64,000 nt of DNA from Saxidomus purpurata (GCA_022818135.1 JAFMSR010000017.1:41618799-41682798); one strand, 5' to 3'; counted from the first letter of the stretch, positions 47,580-60,540 are shown. Notes: generated by a model from the letters alone, not told the origin. A program made the numbers and translations.

Positions 47580-47765
47580 TATTTCCCTTTAAAGAGGCAA
47601 TATTCTCCAAAAATGACTAGTGTTCAATTATTAAAAGTAAATTTATAAATAAATACATTTTAAAAGAACAAAATACAAACATGTATATCGCAAAATGCCC
47701 CTTTTAGCACAAATAATCAATATATACTGGAGACCTTCCGTAAGAAATCGCTACCAGCCCATATA
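47580..47765 (-). repeat. 'ccctttaa' dispersed repeat, diverged copy 3
   Basis: 'ccctttaaagaggcaatatt', 'gtgttcaattattaaaagta', 'aaataaatacatttt' and 'gccccttttagcac' parallel the copy at 47205-47405 with many substitutions. Confidence 0.6.
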
Positions 47766-48429
47766 TGTACAACAGCAACTTTAATATATTAATGAAAGTT
47801 TTACGGTACTACAACCAGTTGTTTTTTTTTTCTCTCAAGAAGTTGAAGGGCGCATGCCTTATATTGGGGCGGGGGATGGGGGTAGCTTTGCTAGTGTAAT
47901 AAGGAGAACAAAAACTCCTGGTATAAAGTAAATTTTAGAAGGAATCTGCATGATTTGGGAGATATGTTCTGAAAGAAAGACGCCTGAATACGGCCCCTGT
48001 AATACAGAGCAAAAAATCCCCTAGTAACATATTTGAAAGCGCTTGTTTTACTGATGACAGCTGGAATGTTTAGCTTAAGCTTTTAGACGAAGTATTATAC
48101 TTGTAAGGTTTCTATTATTTATGCTTTTGAAGTTATTTAATTGGAAACCAGTTTTAGGGAGACAGTGTCCCTTTAAACAAACAAGTCATTATATATATAT
48201 AGTGCGGCTTGAAAAGAAATGTTATAGTTAACCTATTTATAAAATATGAAAGACGTAAACAGAATATTTTACTGATTTATAGTACAAATGTATTACTTAA
48301 AATATTCTCCACAGTTTTCCTGTTGTAACTTTAAATTTTGTGATAAACTTTGACATAATTACAATTCTGTCATTGTTTTTGAGACTGAATTTCTCTCTGT
48401 ATGAGTTGTAATTTCAATCTTAAAGACAA

Positions 48430-48640
48430 GACAATAGACTGGTAATTCAGGCATTGCAGGTCGATTCCCCGCTCCACCACTAATATAACTAATGGCCTTT
48501 CGGATGAGACCTAAAACCGAGGTCCGACGTAATGGTGCTATACACCGGACATCTGAAACGGGACGCGTTCTGTATCTTGCATTATCAAATAAACCTACCT
48601 CGTCTGGGAGCGTTGATAATATGGATTATCCAACTTTGAA
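48430..48640 (+). repeat. tRNA-derived SINE-like element, family B copy 1
   Basis: A tRNA-like head with 'gcaggtcgattccccgc' (box B) is followed by the central block 'ctttcggatgagacctaaaa', 'ccgaggtccga' and 'ggtgctatacac'. The same central block recurs at 59160-59205. The plus-strand frame 48492-48686 is this element. Confidence 0.7.
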
Positions 48641-48753
48641 AATAGATTTTACTTATGTTCTGTTCTTTTTTCGTGTAATTTCGTAACTTGTTATATCATT
48701 AAACTTATTTTAGCCCGGTCAGTTTTTTCAACACATTACAAAATTATTGCGTA

Positions 48754-49023
48754 ATGGATTTGTTTCCTTCCAGTAAAGAGGGATATAAGAGAAAATACAA
48801 ACTCACGGAATCTAGCTCATTACTGGTCATTTGCACGAAAACTAGCAATCCCAAAGAGGAAATCAGCCTCAGTTTATTTGACAATACCAATCTGAATTCC
48901 ATAAGACCAAATCATAGTGTCACGCACATTTTATTTGACATATGCTTTTGTCCAGAGATATATCTCAACCACGCAATTATGGCACAGACAAAAATACCGA
49001 ATGGCAATTTGCAATGGTATTGA
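48754..49023 (+). other. unassigned 89-codon open frame
   Basis: The frame starts MDLFPSSKEGYKRKYK. Amino-acid composition is ordinary and it is not part of a visible repeat. There is no recognised motif, no signal peptide, and no splice or polyadenylation context strong enough to call a gene. Confidence 0.2.
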
Positions 49024-49744
49024 TCTACGAAAAAATGTAGTTCGGATTTCTACAAACTACAAGTGAAAACTTAATACACAAAATGTAAGTCATTGACATT
49101 ATTGACTGCTACTGGTTAGTAAACTTTGGATATTTTTATTCAGGTCACGGAAAGTCAAAGCGCGCAGACCTTTTGAAGATTAGATTGATGCCATTTAATT
49201 TATCATACCATTAATAAGAAATATTGTGCTATGTATATAACGAACTCCTTACGTCCATTTAAATTTGTTCTTTATACCAGGAGTATGGTACTTGCATATG
49301 GTAGTCAAATAATGAAGCATTTGTTGACTAATGAGCCATGAAATATGATCTGATACTCTCTGGCATGACGTCATATTGCCATTGGCTTTGTCGCGGTCAG
49401 TATGACTTACACCAAGTGAATATAAGAGCATACTTAATGGCTCACCTAGTCAGTAATTTAAGTTAGTGAAGATTGTTTATGATGATGTGAAGACAGAGAA
49501 CAGACAACTCTAAATTGTTCCATTTTTAGCAATTCAAGGGCAATCACTCCGGATTGACTGATGCGATTTGGTTGAACATCGAACTTGGCCAAGATATGAA
49601 GTAAGCCACAACATTCAACGCATGTTTAGTGAAGACAGGTTAGGAATTGTGTAAGTTATGGACCGGACTACTCTAGACTTATGTTGTCCAATTTAAGCAT
49701 TAGAAGGGCAATAAGTCTCGGGTGACTCGCGATTTGTAGCTACA

Positions 49745-50640
49745 GATACTAAAACGTAAACTGTAATCTGTAGCTTCCGATATAGAAACACAAATTATAA
49801 TCTGTAGCTTTCGATACAGAAACACAACATGTTATCTGTAGCTTACGATACAGAAACACAAACTGTAATCTGTAGCTTCCGATACAGAAACACAAACTGT
49901 AATCTGTCGCTTCCAATATAGAAACACAAAATGTAATCTGTAGCTTCCGATACAGAAACACAAAATGTAGTCTGTAGCTTCCGATACAGAAACACAAAAT
50001 GTAATCTGTAGCTTCCGATACAGAAACACAAACTGTAATCTGTAGCTTCCGATACAGAAACACAAACTGTTATCTGTAGCTTCCGATACAGAAACACAAA
50101 ATGTAATCTGTAGCTTCCGATACAGAAACACAAACTGTAATCTGTAGCTTCTGATACAGAAACACAACTGTAATCCGTAGCTTCCGATAAAGAAACACAA
50201 ACTGTAATCTGTAGCTTCCGATACAGAAACACAGAATGTTATCTGTAGCTTCCGATACAGAAACACGAACTGTAATCTGTAGCTTCCGATACAGAAACAC
50301 AAACTGTAATCTGTAGCTTCCGATACAGAAACACAACTAACTGTAATCTGTAGCTTCCGATACAGAAACACAAACTGTAATCTGTAGCTTCCGATACAGA
50401 AACACAAAATGTAATCTGTAGTTTCCGATACAGAAACACAACTAACTGTAATCTGTAGCTTCCGATATAGAAACACAACTGTAATCTGTAGATTCCGATA
50501 CAGAAACACAACTGTTATCTGTAGCTTTCGATACAGAAACACAAAATGTAATCTGTAGCTTCCGATACAAAAACACAACTGTAATATTTAGCTTCCGATA
50601 CAGAAACACAAATTGTAATCTGCAGTTTCAGTTACAGAAG
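49745..50640. repeat. 34-bp minisatellite (about 26 copies)
   Basis: The unit is 'aatctgtagcttccgataca' plus 'gaaacacaaactgt'. Variation is mainly 'caaactgt', 'caaaatgt' or 'caactaactgt'. Because 34 is not a multiple of three and the minus-strand unit has no stop codon in any frame, overlapping minus-strand frames up to 248 codons appear, all with the same 34-residue period. They are not genes. Confidence 0.97.
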
Positions 50641-50641
50641 T

Positions 50642-53220
50642 GTAGCAATTTGAAACAACACAATTTTGGCTTTATAAACATGCAAACTTTTTTAATTACC
50701 TATCATCTAATACCAAATGTGAAAGGACTTATTCACAGTTCATTTTTATAATGAATTCAAGTTTTAAGGATGCTTACAAATTGTACAAGCTTACAAGTTT
50801 ATTTACAATTCACAGTTTGTAAAAAACGTACAAAAACAGGAGACAAACAATAAATACAGTATTTCAGCATTTTTTCAGCTACTGACAAGCGAGGGCAACA
50901 AATAAATGTTCCTTTATCTCTTATCTCTATATTTAGCATAAAAGGATAATCAATCTATTTTTATGCTTCGCCCTCGTGAATTATTCCGCTCAGCACATCA
51001 TCTCAGGGGAATGATTCAATTTCAATAAAGAACTCCAAACCATAGATTATTTTTTAGTTAAAATACAGTCTCAAAATCAGCAAAAATCAAAATCAGCAAT
51101 AGGAAAATAGTTATTTAATTCATTTTCCCAACGACTAGTTACATCGCAGAAATAAGCACCGCCAAAAATCTGAATATTTCAAAACACAAAACTTGTCCGT
51201 AAGTGGGACAAACTGCTAAAGGCTCATTTGCAATAAATTTACTTATTCCTGTAAATTATAAATATAGACATATAGCCTAACAAATAATGGTATACTTGTG
51301 TATGATGCATATTATGGTCATTTACTTTTGCATATGACAAAAGACGTTGCCTTTCTATACATAGTTGATCTATTTTCTCACGTTTAGGTGATTCATGCTT
51401 CCGTGCGTGTGTGCGTTTGTGCGTTCGTGCGTGCGTATAAAAATGTGTGTGACTGTACCCGAGTGATTTGTCTCATGGTGATTAGGGATGATTTTATGTT
51501 TTATTTCTTTACAGACATGCTATCAAGCAGATGTTATCACATCTCTACACGGCATTTGACATTTTTGCGTGAAGTGATTTTTCATATAAGTCCATAAACA
51601 CGCTATTAGAGCTTTTCTGTTTCATTTGGCTTTAGACCTCGAATAGTTGCGGCAATACCGAAGTTTCTTACAATACGAAGTGTTACTCCATAGTGTAAAT
51701 CACATCAAAAGTAGCTCGAGTTATCGAAGAGTAGAACGATTCGTACATTTAAGGCACTATTTTTTCAAGCACAACCGTAGAGTTCGTGTTTTTAACTTTA
51801 AATCTCTACATTCCTCCTACTTGAACACACATGTCTGTCTGTCCGCTGTTTGTTTCCAAATAACGCCGAAGATAATGTTTGTAGAGATATTATACTATTT
51901 TCAATTCAATGCTAGTGTCACGAGTTTTACTTAATTGTCTGATGGGTTCGCATTTTGTATGTCGTAATTTACCCATTCTAATAAACTCTCTCTTTCATAT
52001 CATCTATACTGCGTTGTGACTTTGCCAAAATGCTAAGTACACTTGAAAACATTCATTTTCTTCATTACTTTTACAAAAAAGATTGCAGAATTGAAACGTG
52101 TTCATACTATAATTATATCAAGAGTTACAACAAAAGCGCTGAATAATCTTCAAAACAGTACACACAAACGAACCTAATGAAAGGTATAACTTGACAAATA
52201 AAAATTGGACCGAGAGAGCACAATTTAAGACACCACTACTACTGTCACAACTACATGTATTCATTAAAAATAGTATTTATTTAAATGAATGATTCTAATA
52301 TGGGCCATTTTAACCATAATTCAGTTATAAACGGCGTATAAAGAGCAACGTCTATCAGTTGCTCTGCTTGGTAGATGATAAACATATGACCCATAATAAT
52401 TGTATGCAAAAAAAAAAAGGTAAAAAGAAAGAGGCATTACAGTTCTACAAAAAAAGCTTCACTGTATTTGGACGAAATCGTCCCGACTTAACAGCTTCTT
52501 AAACTTTGGCATGAAAGTCGCCCACGTGTGTTGAAGATTATCGAAAATGTCCATACTATTATTATAATAATGGTTGATATTTTAACTTGGATTGAAACAT
52601 CTGATTGGAGTACATGTATATATTGAGTTCTAAATAGTACTAGTACTTTCTTATACGTTTTAATGCCACCGCTGACCGATTATGGAGTAGAAACGCATAA
52701 ATATGCGATTTGAAGAAACCCTCCAATAAGATGTTTTCAGAATAACAGCTGTAGCGTAATAAATTGTGCTGATTGTTAACAATAAGATTAAAGTCGTTGC
52801 ATACTTGAAAATTTCACGAATGCCCGAGGGTTGATTGAAGGCCAACCAGTTTTTATTGCTCTTGAATACCAGTGGGAAATCAAGTGTCACGAAACGTTTG
52901 TGGCATGTTTCTATCAGCAAGTAATTTCATATAAAGTATTAATGTGCCCTTCAACAAAAATCTTATCAGACAAAAAATATATAGTCCAGAAAAGAACTGT
53001 ATTCTCCTTTATTTTCGATGCAATGTTTGAAGCGCCTATTTAATTTGTCTGTGGTACTTTAGAAACCACAGTGTTGTTCTTTCACTTCAGTGTTCTCCAC
53101 AAATATGTTGTTTGATGAATAACTTATACATGTTGGATGAAAATGGTGTATCATAAGCATTTTTCAGATATTGAACGACGGTAAAAATTTAAGATGACCT
53201 CTGTCATATTATTATTTACC
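50642..53220. other. intergenic stretch, repeat fragments only
   Basis: It contains the solo palindrome arm at 50960-51050 and a 'gtgcgtgtgtgcgtttgtgc' run near 51400. The open frames (51647-51934, 52660-52920 minus, 52831-53043) have no recognisable motif or splice support. Confidence 0.5.
50960..51050. repeat. solo arm of the 42.06-kb palindrome family
   Basis: The order 'gcttcgccctcgtgaattat', 'tccgctcagcacatcat', 'ggggaatgattcaatttc' and 'aactccaaaccatagatta' matches the right arm of the palindrome (42139-42224). The left arm is absent. Confidence 0.85.
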
Positions 53221-53350
53221 TTTAAATTCATTATCACCAATATCTGACATTATCATCATCATCTTTATCATCACTGTTATCATCATGCTTATTATTATAT
53301 ACACTTCGTAAGTCATCAGAAATTATCATCACAGTCATCACCATACCTTC

Positions 53351-53393
<43 letters not shown>

Positions 53394-53394
53394 C

Positions 53395-53426
<32 letters not shown>

Positions 53427-53450
53427 CATCAGAAGCAGCAACAGCAAAAG
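53220..53450. repeat. microsatellites (TAA)n and (CAT)n
   Basis: About 13 uninterrupted 'aat/taa' units near 53350-53392 are directly followed by 'catcatcatcatcacc' units to about 53432. A looser 'atcatcatc' region lies upstream. Confidence 0.9.
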
Positions 53451-53534
53451 CAACAAAACCAAAATAGGTATTTCTACCTAAAATAGTAATACAATTCAAA
53501 GAGATATACATTCATGTACATTTATATTATATAT

Positions 53535-53583
53535 ATTATGTTTCGAGAAAATAATCTGCTAGATGTAAAGAGTGTCCCTTTAA
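53535..53583 (+). repeat. partial copy of the 'ccctttaa' dispersed repeat
   Basis: 'tatgtttcgagaaaataatc', 'tgctagatgtaaagagtg' and 'tccctttaa' match the outer end of the 42230-42435 element, in the same orientation. Confidence 0.8.
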
Positions 53584-53759
53584 CGACTTCATATTTATCT
53601 GGTTGTATGTACATGGGTCTATTAAATGACTAGATGTTCTTTACATTTGTTTGGTAACTTTTCTTCATCAGTTTAGCTTCAAGTCTTCATTAGCCTGGTC
53701 ATGTCTTCATTAATGAAGATTTCTTTACCTGTATCTTTCAGTTGTTTTGTTCTTCCTTT

Positions 53760-54520
53760 AATAAATTATGTTCTTGCTCCGTAGCTAGAGAATTTAACAA
53801 TTATGTCTCAATGTTTCATCTTTTCTCTTCTGGCCTACTCTGTGACAGTTGCCAATATCTTCCTTTGCGATCTGAGCACCATCATTTTTTGCAACATCTA
53901 TTACAATACCAAAACATTCTCATTCTGTGTCCCCTCATAATTACCAACCCTGACGCTATCTTTTCGATTGTATTGTTCAGCCTCTTCTTGAATATAATGA
54001 TTCTGTTTCTCCTGTAAGAAAATGTATTTCATTAGCCATCCCTGATGTTGCCTCTTAAACATGTATCTTAACTCATGTCTGGATTTCTTCCAGTAGTGCC
54101 TCTTTGAGTATACATGAGATTTGGACTGCAGCATGATCAGACATGCTGGCAGTTACAGGATGTGGTAAGGCTAGTTGAGATGTCACTAGGTGTGAGATAG
54201 GCGGCATGTGAGTTTGCATCAATTTGGTGAACCAATATTCAATATAGGGTGTTGGATCATTGCAATATCTGGTGCTTCCTGAGTCGCTTTGTTATCCATT
54301 TCTTGTATTGAATTTGTATCAGGTTGACTTTGTTGACTGTGACTTTCAGTAATAATTTTGGACTTGTATTTGTTTAGTTTTGTCTTTGTTAGTATGTTTA
54401 TACTTTTTCTCTTGGTTTGATGTATCGTCAGAGGGACAGACATTTATTTTTGTAGAGGATGGCCTGCTTCTTATTAAAATAGCTTCTGTTCGATACTTTG
54501 CTTCATTTACTAGTTGTTTT
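53760..54520 (-). pseudogene. frameshifted ORF1 remnant of a non-LTR retrotransposon
   Basis: Minus-strand pieces in order are a hydrophilic N-terminal part (54520-54219), 'SDHAAVQISCILKEALLEE', then '(Q)EEAEQYNRKDSVRVGNYEG', and in a different frame 'GIVIDVAKNDGAQ' with 'AKEDIGNCHRVGQKRKDE'. 'EQY.R..SVR(I/V)G' joining a coiled coil to an RRM-like domain, then 'DI..CHR(L/V)G', is the hallmark of ORF1 proteins of LINE-like elements in aquatic invertebrates (recollection of the family). ORF1 proteins bind RNA and form the transposition particle. Several frameshifts and stops show it is dead. The reverse-transcriptase ORF2 expected downstream (below 53760) was not found, and the dispersed 'ccctttaa' repeat lies there instead. 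Confidence 0.65.
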
Positions 54521-54599
54521 GGACAATGCAAACTCTTTTGAAATCCAATATAACCCTATATTGTATAACAGCAACCTCAAACCAAAACCACCAACATTT

Positions 54600-54730
54600 T
54601 CGGTAGATTGTCTCAATTACCTTTGTTGATTTTCAATTGTCTTGTTGATTCTAGCGTTTACTTTTACATTTTATGCTTTGATACTTCATTTTGGAGAAAT
54701 TAAAATCTTTCTTCAGAAACTGCGGGCAAC
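54600..54730. repeat. fragment of the 43.3/60.6-kb dispersed repeat
   Basis: 'tcttgttgattctagcgttt', 'acttttacattttatg' and 'tttgatacttcattttgga' correspond to 60800-60865. Confidence 0.6.
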
Positions 54731-55169
54731 CAGCTTTAAATGTCGGAAAAGAAATCTACTAAAATTGCTTTAGATTAAGTTCACAAGTCAATGCTATTTG
54801 CACCTCTCATAAAGTACACGGTAAGATTTTTTAGTTGCAACTACATTAAATTGTGTATAGTTTAATGTCTAAACTTTTAGAAATAAACTGTTTTTGTCGG
54901 TATGATTAATGGCATTGAGAGCTTTATTCGCCACAGAATTGTAAACATGCAGACAAGCGAGATATTTCAGGATTTGATTAAATTGCATATCTTTTTATCA
55001 ATGTCATTGCTTCAAGATTCATAGCACATTATTTCTGTTAACGCAACGGACCGAGAATAGCAATTTAAATTACTTATGAAAGACTGAAACAATAGTAACT
55101 TGATTGGTCTTTAGACTATAGAAAAAATCTACAAAATAAAAAAATGAGACGAGAAATGTTTATACAGGA

Positions 55170-58100
55170 GCATAGTTATTTGGACTTATTATGTAAAACT
55201 AGGATCTATAGTACTGGTTTATTATATAAAACTAGGATCTTTAGGACTGGTTTATTACATAAAACTTGGATCTAAAGGACTGGTTTATTTATGAAGGACC
55301 TATCAGCTGGTTTTTATCGGTCTTTAGGACTGGTTTATTATACAAAACTAGGATCTATAAGAATGGTTTATTATATAGAACTAGAATCTTAAAGACTGGT
55401 TTATTATATAAAATTAGGATCTATAAGACTGGTTTATTATAAAACTAGGATCTATAGGACTGGTTTATTATATCAAATTAGGATCTATAAGACTGGTTTA
55501 TTATATAAAACTAGGATATATAGGACTGGTTTATTAAATACAACTAGGATCTATAGGATAAGTTTATTATATAAAACTATGATCTTTAAGACTGGTTTAT
55601 TATATAAAACTAGGATCTATAAGACTGGTTTATTATATAAAACTAGGATCTATAGGAATGGTTTATTATATAAAACTTGGATCTGTAAGACTGGTTTATC
55701 ATATAAAAATAGGATTTATAGGACTGGTTTATCATATAAAAATAGGATCTATAGCACTGGTTTATTAAATAAAACTAGGATCTATAGGACTGCTTTATTA
55801 TATAAAACTGGGATCTATAGGACTGGTTTATTTTATAAAACTAAGATCTAAAGGACTGGTTTATAATATAAAACTAGGATCTATAGGACTGGTTTATTAT
55901 ATAAAACTGGGATCTATAGGACTGGTTTATTTTATAAAACTAAGATCTAAAGGACTGGTTTATAATATAAAACTAGGATCTATAGGACTGGTTTATTTTA
56001 TAAAACTAAGATCTAAAGGACTGGTTTATAATATAAAACTAGGATCTATAGGACTGGTTTATTTTATAAAACTAAGATCTAAAGGACTGGTTTATAATAT
56101 AAAACTAGGATCTAAAGGACTGCTTTATTATATAAAACTGGGATCTATAGGACTGGTTTATTTTATAAAACTAAGATCTAAAGGACTGGTTTATAATATA
56201 AAACTAGGATCTATAGGACTGGTTTATTTTATAAAACTAAGATCTAAAGGACTGGTTTATAATATAAAACTAGGATCTAAAGGACTGCTTTATTATATAA
56301 AACTGGGTCTATAGGACTGGTTTTTTTTAAAACTAAGATCTAAAGGACTGGTTTTATTCTAGGTCTATAGGACTGGTTTATTTTATAAAACTAGGATCTA
56401 TAGGACTAGTTTATTAAATAAAACTGGGATCTATAGCACTGGTTTATTAAATAAGACCAGGATCTATAGGACTGGTTTATTATATAAAACTAGGATTTAA
56501 GGACTAGTTTATTAAATAAAACTGGGACCTATAGCACTGGTTTATTCAATAAAACAAGCATCTATAGCACTGGTTTATTAAATAACACAAGGATCTTTAA
56601 GACTGGTTTATTACATAAAACTAGGGTCTATAGGACTGGTTTATTTTATAAAACTAAGATCTATAGGGCTGTTTTATTATATAAAACTAGGATCTAAAGG
56701 ACTGGTTTATTATATTAAACTAGGATCTATAGGAATGGTTTATTTTATAATACTATGATCTATTGGTCTGGAATGGTTTATTTTTAAGAAAACTAGGATC
56801 TTTAGGACTTGTTTATCATATAAAACTAGGATCTATAGAACTAGTTTATAAAATAAAACTAGGATATATAGGCAGGTTTATTATATGAAACTAGGATCTA
56901 TAGGACTGGCTTATTATATAAAACTAGGATCAATAGGACTGGTTTATTAAAAAAAACTATGATCTTTGGGACTGGTTTATTATATAAAACTAGGATCTTT
57001 AGGACTGGTTTATTATATAAAACAAGGATCTATATGACTGGTTTATTATATAAACTAGGATCAATAGGACTGGTTTATTAAAAAATCTAGGATCTTTAGG
57101 ACTGGTTTATTATATAAAACTAGGATCTTTAGGACTGGTTTATTATATAAAACAAGGTCTATAGGACTGGCTTATTATAAAAACTGATCATAGGACTGGT
57201 TTATTAAAAAAAACTATGATCTTTGGGACTGGTTTATTATATAAAACTAGGATCTTTAGGACTGGTTTATTATATAAAACTAGGATCTTTAGGACTGGTT
57301 TATTATATAAAAAAGGGTCTATAGGACTGGTTTATTATATAAACTAGGATCTTTAGGACTGGTTAATTATATAAAACTAGAATCTATAGGACTGGTTTAT
57401 TATATAAACTGGGATCTTTAGGACTGGTTTATTATATAAAACTAGGATCTATAAGACTGGTTTATTATATAAAAATCTAGGATCTATAGGACTGGTTTAT
57501 TACATAAAACTTGGATCTAAAGGACTGGTTAATTATATGAAACTAGGACCTATCAGACTGGTTTATTATATAAAACAAGGATCTTTAGGACTGGTTTATT
57601 ATACAAAACTAGGATCTTTAGGAATGGTTTATTATATAGAACTAGGATATTAAAGACTGGTTTATTATATAAAACAAGGATCTTTAGGACTGGTTTATTA
57701 TACGAAACTAGGATCTTTAGGAATGGTTTATTATATAGAACTAGGATATTAAAGACTGGTTTATTATATAAAATTAGGATCTATAAGACTGGTTTATTAT
57801 ACAACTAGGATCTATAGGACTGGTTTATTATATAAAACTAGGATCTGTAATACTGGTTTATAAGATAAAACTAGGATTTATAGGACTGGTTTATTATATA
57901 AAACTAGGATTTAAGGACTGGTTTATTAAATAAAACTGGGATCTATAGGACTGGTTTATTCAATAAAACAAGCATCTATAGCACTGGTTTATTAAATAAC
58001 ACAAGGATCTTTAGGACTGGTTTATTATATAAAATTAGGGTCTATAGGACTGGTTTATTTTATAAAACTAAGATCTATAGGACTGTTTTATTATATTAAA

Positions 58101-58550
58101 CTAGGATCTATAGGAATGGTTTATTCTATAAAACTAGGATCTATTGGCCTGGAATGGTTTATTTTAAAAACAACTAGGATCTTTAGGACAGGTTTATTAA
58201 AAAATCTAGGATCTTTAGGACTGGTTTTTATATAAAACAAGGTCTTTAGGACTGGTTTTTTATAAAAGGGTCTTAGGACTGGTTTTTATATAACTAGGTC
58301 TTTGGACTGGTTATTTATAAAACTAGGATCTATGGACTGGTTTTTTAAACTCTTCCTGGTTTATTATATAATACTAGGATCTGTAAGACTGGTTTATTAT
58401 ATAAAAATCTAGGACCTATAGGAATGGTTTATTATATAAAACTAGGATCTAAAGGAAAGGTTTATTATATAAAACTAGGATCTTTAGGACTGGTTTATTA
58501 TATAAAACTAGGATCTATAGGACAGGTTTATTATATAAGGCTAGGAAATA
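55170..58550. repeat. 3.4-kb minisatellite, 33-bp unit (about 100 copies)
   Basis: The unit is 'actggtttattatataaaac' plus 'taggatctatagg'. A 66-bp dimer (one unit with 'tttataaaactaagatctaaa', the next with 'ataatataaaactaggatc') is amplified at about 55820-56300. A block of about 330 bp at 56480-56810 is repeated at 57897-58200. The right edge (58200-58350) is heavily degraded. Because 33 is 11 codons, a plus-strand frame at 55579-55851 shows an 11-residue period (TGLLYKTRIYR). This is a consequence of the repeat, since other parts of the array are closed by stops. Confidence 0.97.
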
Positions 58551-58559
58551 TGAGGTTTG

Positions 58560-59070
58560 CCTACATGTAACCCATAAATCGTGAACGATTTGCAAGATCA
58601 TGTCGAAATTCTCTTTGAAGTTCTTTAAATGGAGTGCCCATGTACAACGTCAAAACACAAACCGTAATCTTAGACTTTACCTGATTAAAACCATTTAATA
58701 TGAACAGAAATGTTCTGGACATCGGTAGGTAACGATTTCTGAGTCGAATGAAAATAGTTACTTTACAATTTTATTTGCGTTGAATTTGACCTGACGCCAA
58801 TCATGCAATAACCTCGCCCCTTTGTTGATGTCGGAGTATTTGTTACAAACGATTCCATTCAAGAATTTTCCACGTGCATTTATTTGTACATGGTTAAGAC
58901 GATTTATGATTGGTATTGAGGTCACTTGATTGACACCTGGCGTCAGGTTAACCAGCACAAAATCGGAGTGGCGTTCGTTGACTATTGCAAGTCAAACATA
59001 ATCTATAAGCTAGATTTTGATTGGTTGAGAGTACTTATTTGAAAGAAAAGCTTACTGCACTCAGCATGGT
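58560..59070. other. unique-looking intergenic stretch
   Basis: No exon, array or inverted ends are recognised. The 66-codon minus-strand frame (58958-58758) has no known motif. Confidence 0.45.
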
Positions 59071-59074
59071 TGCC

Positions 59075-59370
59075 TCAATCGACAAAGCACGATTCTTATA
59101 ATCTCGAGGTAGCGAGTTCTAACCAGGGGCTGACCACCTAAAATTACTAACAGTCTTTCGGATGAGACTTAAACCCAGGTCCGATGCATGGGTGCTATAC
59201 ACGTGGCATGTTAAAGAACCAGGGGTGTCTGTAGAAATGAGACGCTTTCTGTATATTGTACTATCCTCCGAAACCTACAACCTCTTTTTGGGATGTTGGT
59301 CATGTGGGAAACCGGTACCATCGAAAAATCCTAATATATGATACGATGCGATACGATACGATACTGCACG
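59075..59370 (+). repeat. tRNA-derived SINE, family B copy 2, with 'gatac' tail
   Basis: The head 'catggttgcctcaatcgac' (box A) with 'gtagcgagttctaaccagg' (box B) is followed by the central block 'ctttcggatgagacttaaac', 'ccaggtccgatgcatgg' and 'gtgctatacacgtggcatgt'. The 3' end is a short repeat tail 'gatacgatgcgatacgatac'. A simple-repeat tail is the usual 3' end of SINEs, so this copy may be full length. Confidence 0.8.
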
Positions 59371-59374
59371 CAAG

Positions 59375-60540
59375 ACGCTAATTTGACTAGAAAGTGATGA
59401 CTGTTCTTTGTATTCAGTTTATGGATTATGTTTGTCTGACATGCAGCTCTCAACAAATGCAACGCACCTGGGTCTGCATTTAGAAAGTACTCAAATAAAT
59501 AACATTATCAAGTGACTATTTTCATTCGACTTCCTGTGCGGGGCATCAGTGCAAAGCAAAATTGCCAGCCGAATGTTCCACGATGTTTCAGAATTACACA
59601 CCAAAGTGAGTAACTCTTTCATGTCTATCTGTAGCTACATTTGTACATGTATGGTGGATGCAAGTTGAAACAATATGGATGTTGTAATCTGAGTAAGAAT
59701 TCTTTTGAAACGACATGAAACGTACACTAAATACATAAATAAAATAAATATTTCGTAACAAACCTACACAAACTAATTGTAAGAATTTGTTAAGTCATAA
59801 ATTGCAATGCTTAAATTGCAACTCTAATGCAAAACAGTTCCTTACAGACACCTTCTATGATAGACTTAAAACGTTTTTCTTAGCTGTGCGAACAGTTATA
59901 TAGTAAGTACATATATTCTCCTTAAAAACCGTTTCTTATTAACGAACTACTGTATCAAACTAACGGACTAATATTCTGTTTATTAGAGTTACGAAAGTTA
60001 TTTCCTCCACAATCACTGCCAAATTACCAATCATGAGATGCTTAATTGACAAGAAATAAATTTCTAGCTTTCGTAAATAATCAAATCAGGTTTCTGAGAT
60101 GTCAGAAGAGCTCCTGGACATCATTAAAAAATGTAAAATCTATCTAAATCAAATAGGAAAATCATTGCTACTGGCACATACTTCATGTTTAGTAATGAAA
60201 AGGGAAGCAAGAAGAACGTTTATGTAAATTATATTCTAAATAACAAATTTTATTTCATTTGGATTGCATTTCTGAACATATCTGAAAATCTTAGATTGTT
60301 AGAGAATCTCGTTCATATATTTTAATAATTTCCTGAAAAGGTAGTATTTATCCTTTGAATGTATTTCAAAGGAAGAACGTCATGTAAAACAATGCTCTGA
60401 ATTAGTATGCAATATTGTAAATTAGCGCATTAAGGTATCAGTTTCAAAACTTAAAAAAAGCTAAATAGTGGTTTTACTAGTAAGCTTGTATTTTAGGGTG
60501 CACACACTTTAAGATTATGTACTATTAAATCAAAGCTTAT
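59375..60540. other. AT-rich intergenic stretch
   Basis: No gene, array or inverted repeat is recognised. Confidence 0.45.

Noticed and set aside
49749..50578. Minus-strand open frames of up to 248 codons
   Set aside because: They are the 34-bp minisatellite read through; the same peptide appears in all three frames and no start, splice or promoter context is specific to them.
55579..55851. Plus-strand 90-codon frame with 11-residue repeats
   Set aside because: It is the 33-bp minisatellite in frame; neighbouring sections of the same array are closed by stops or indels.
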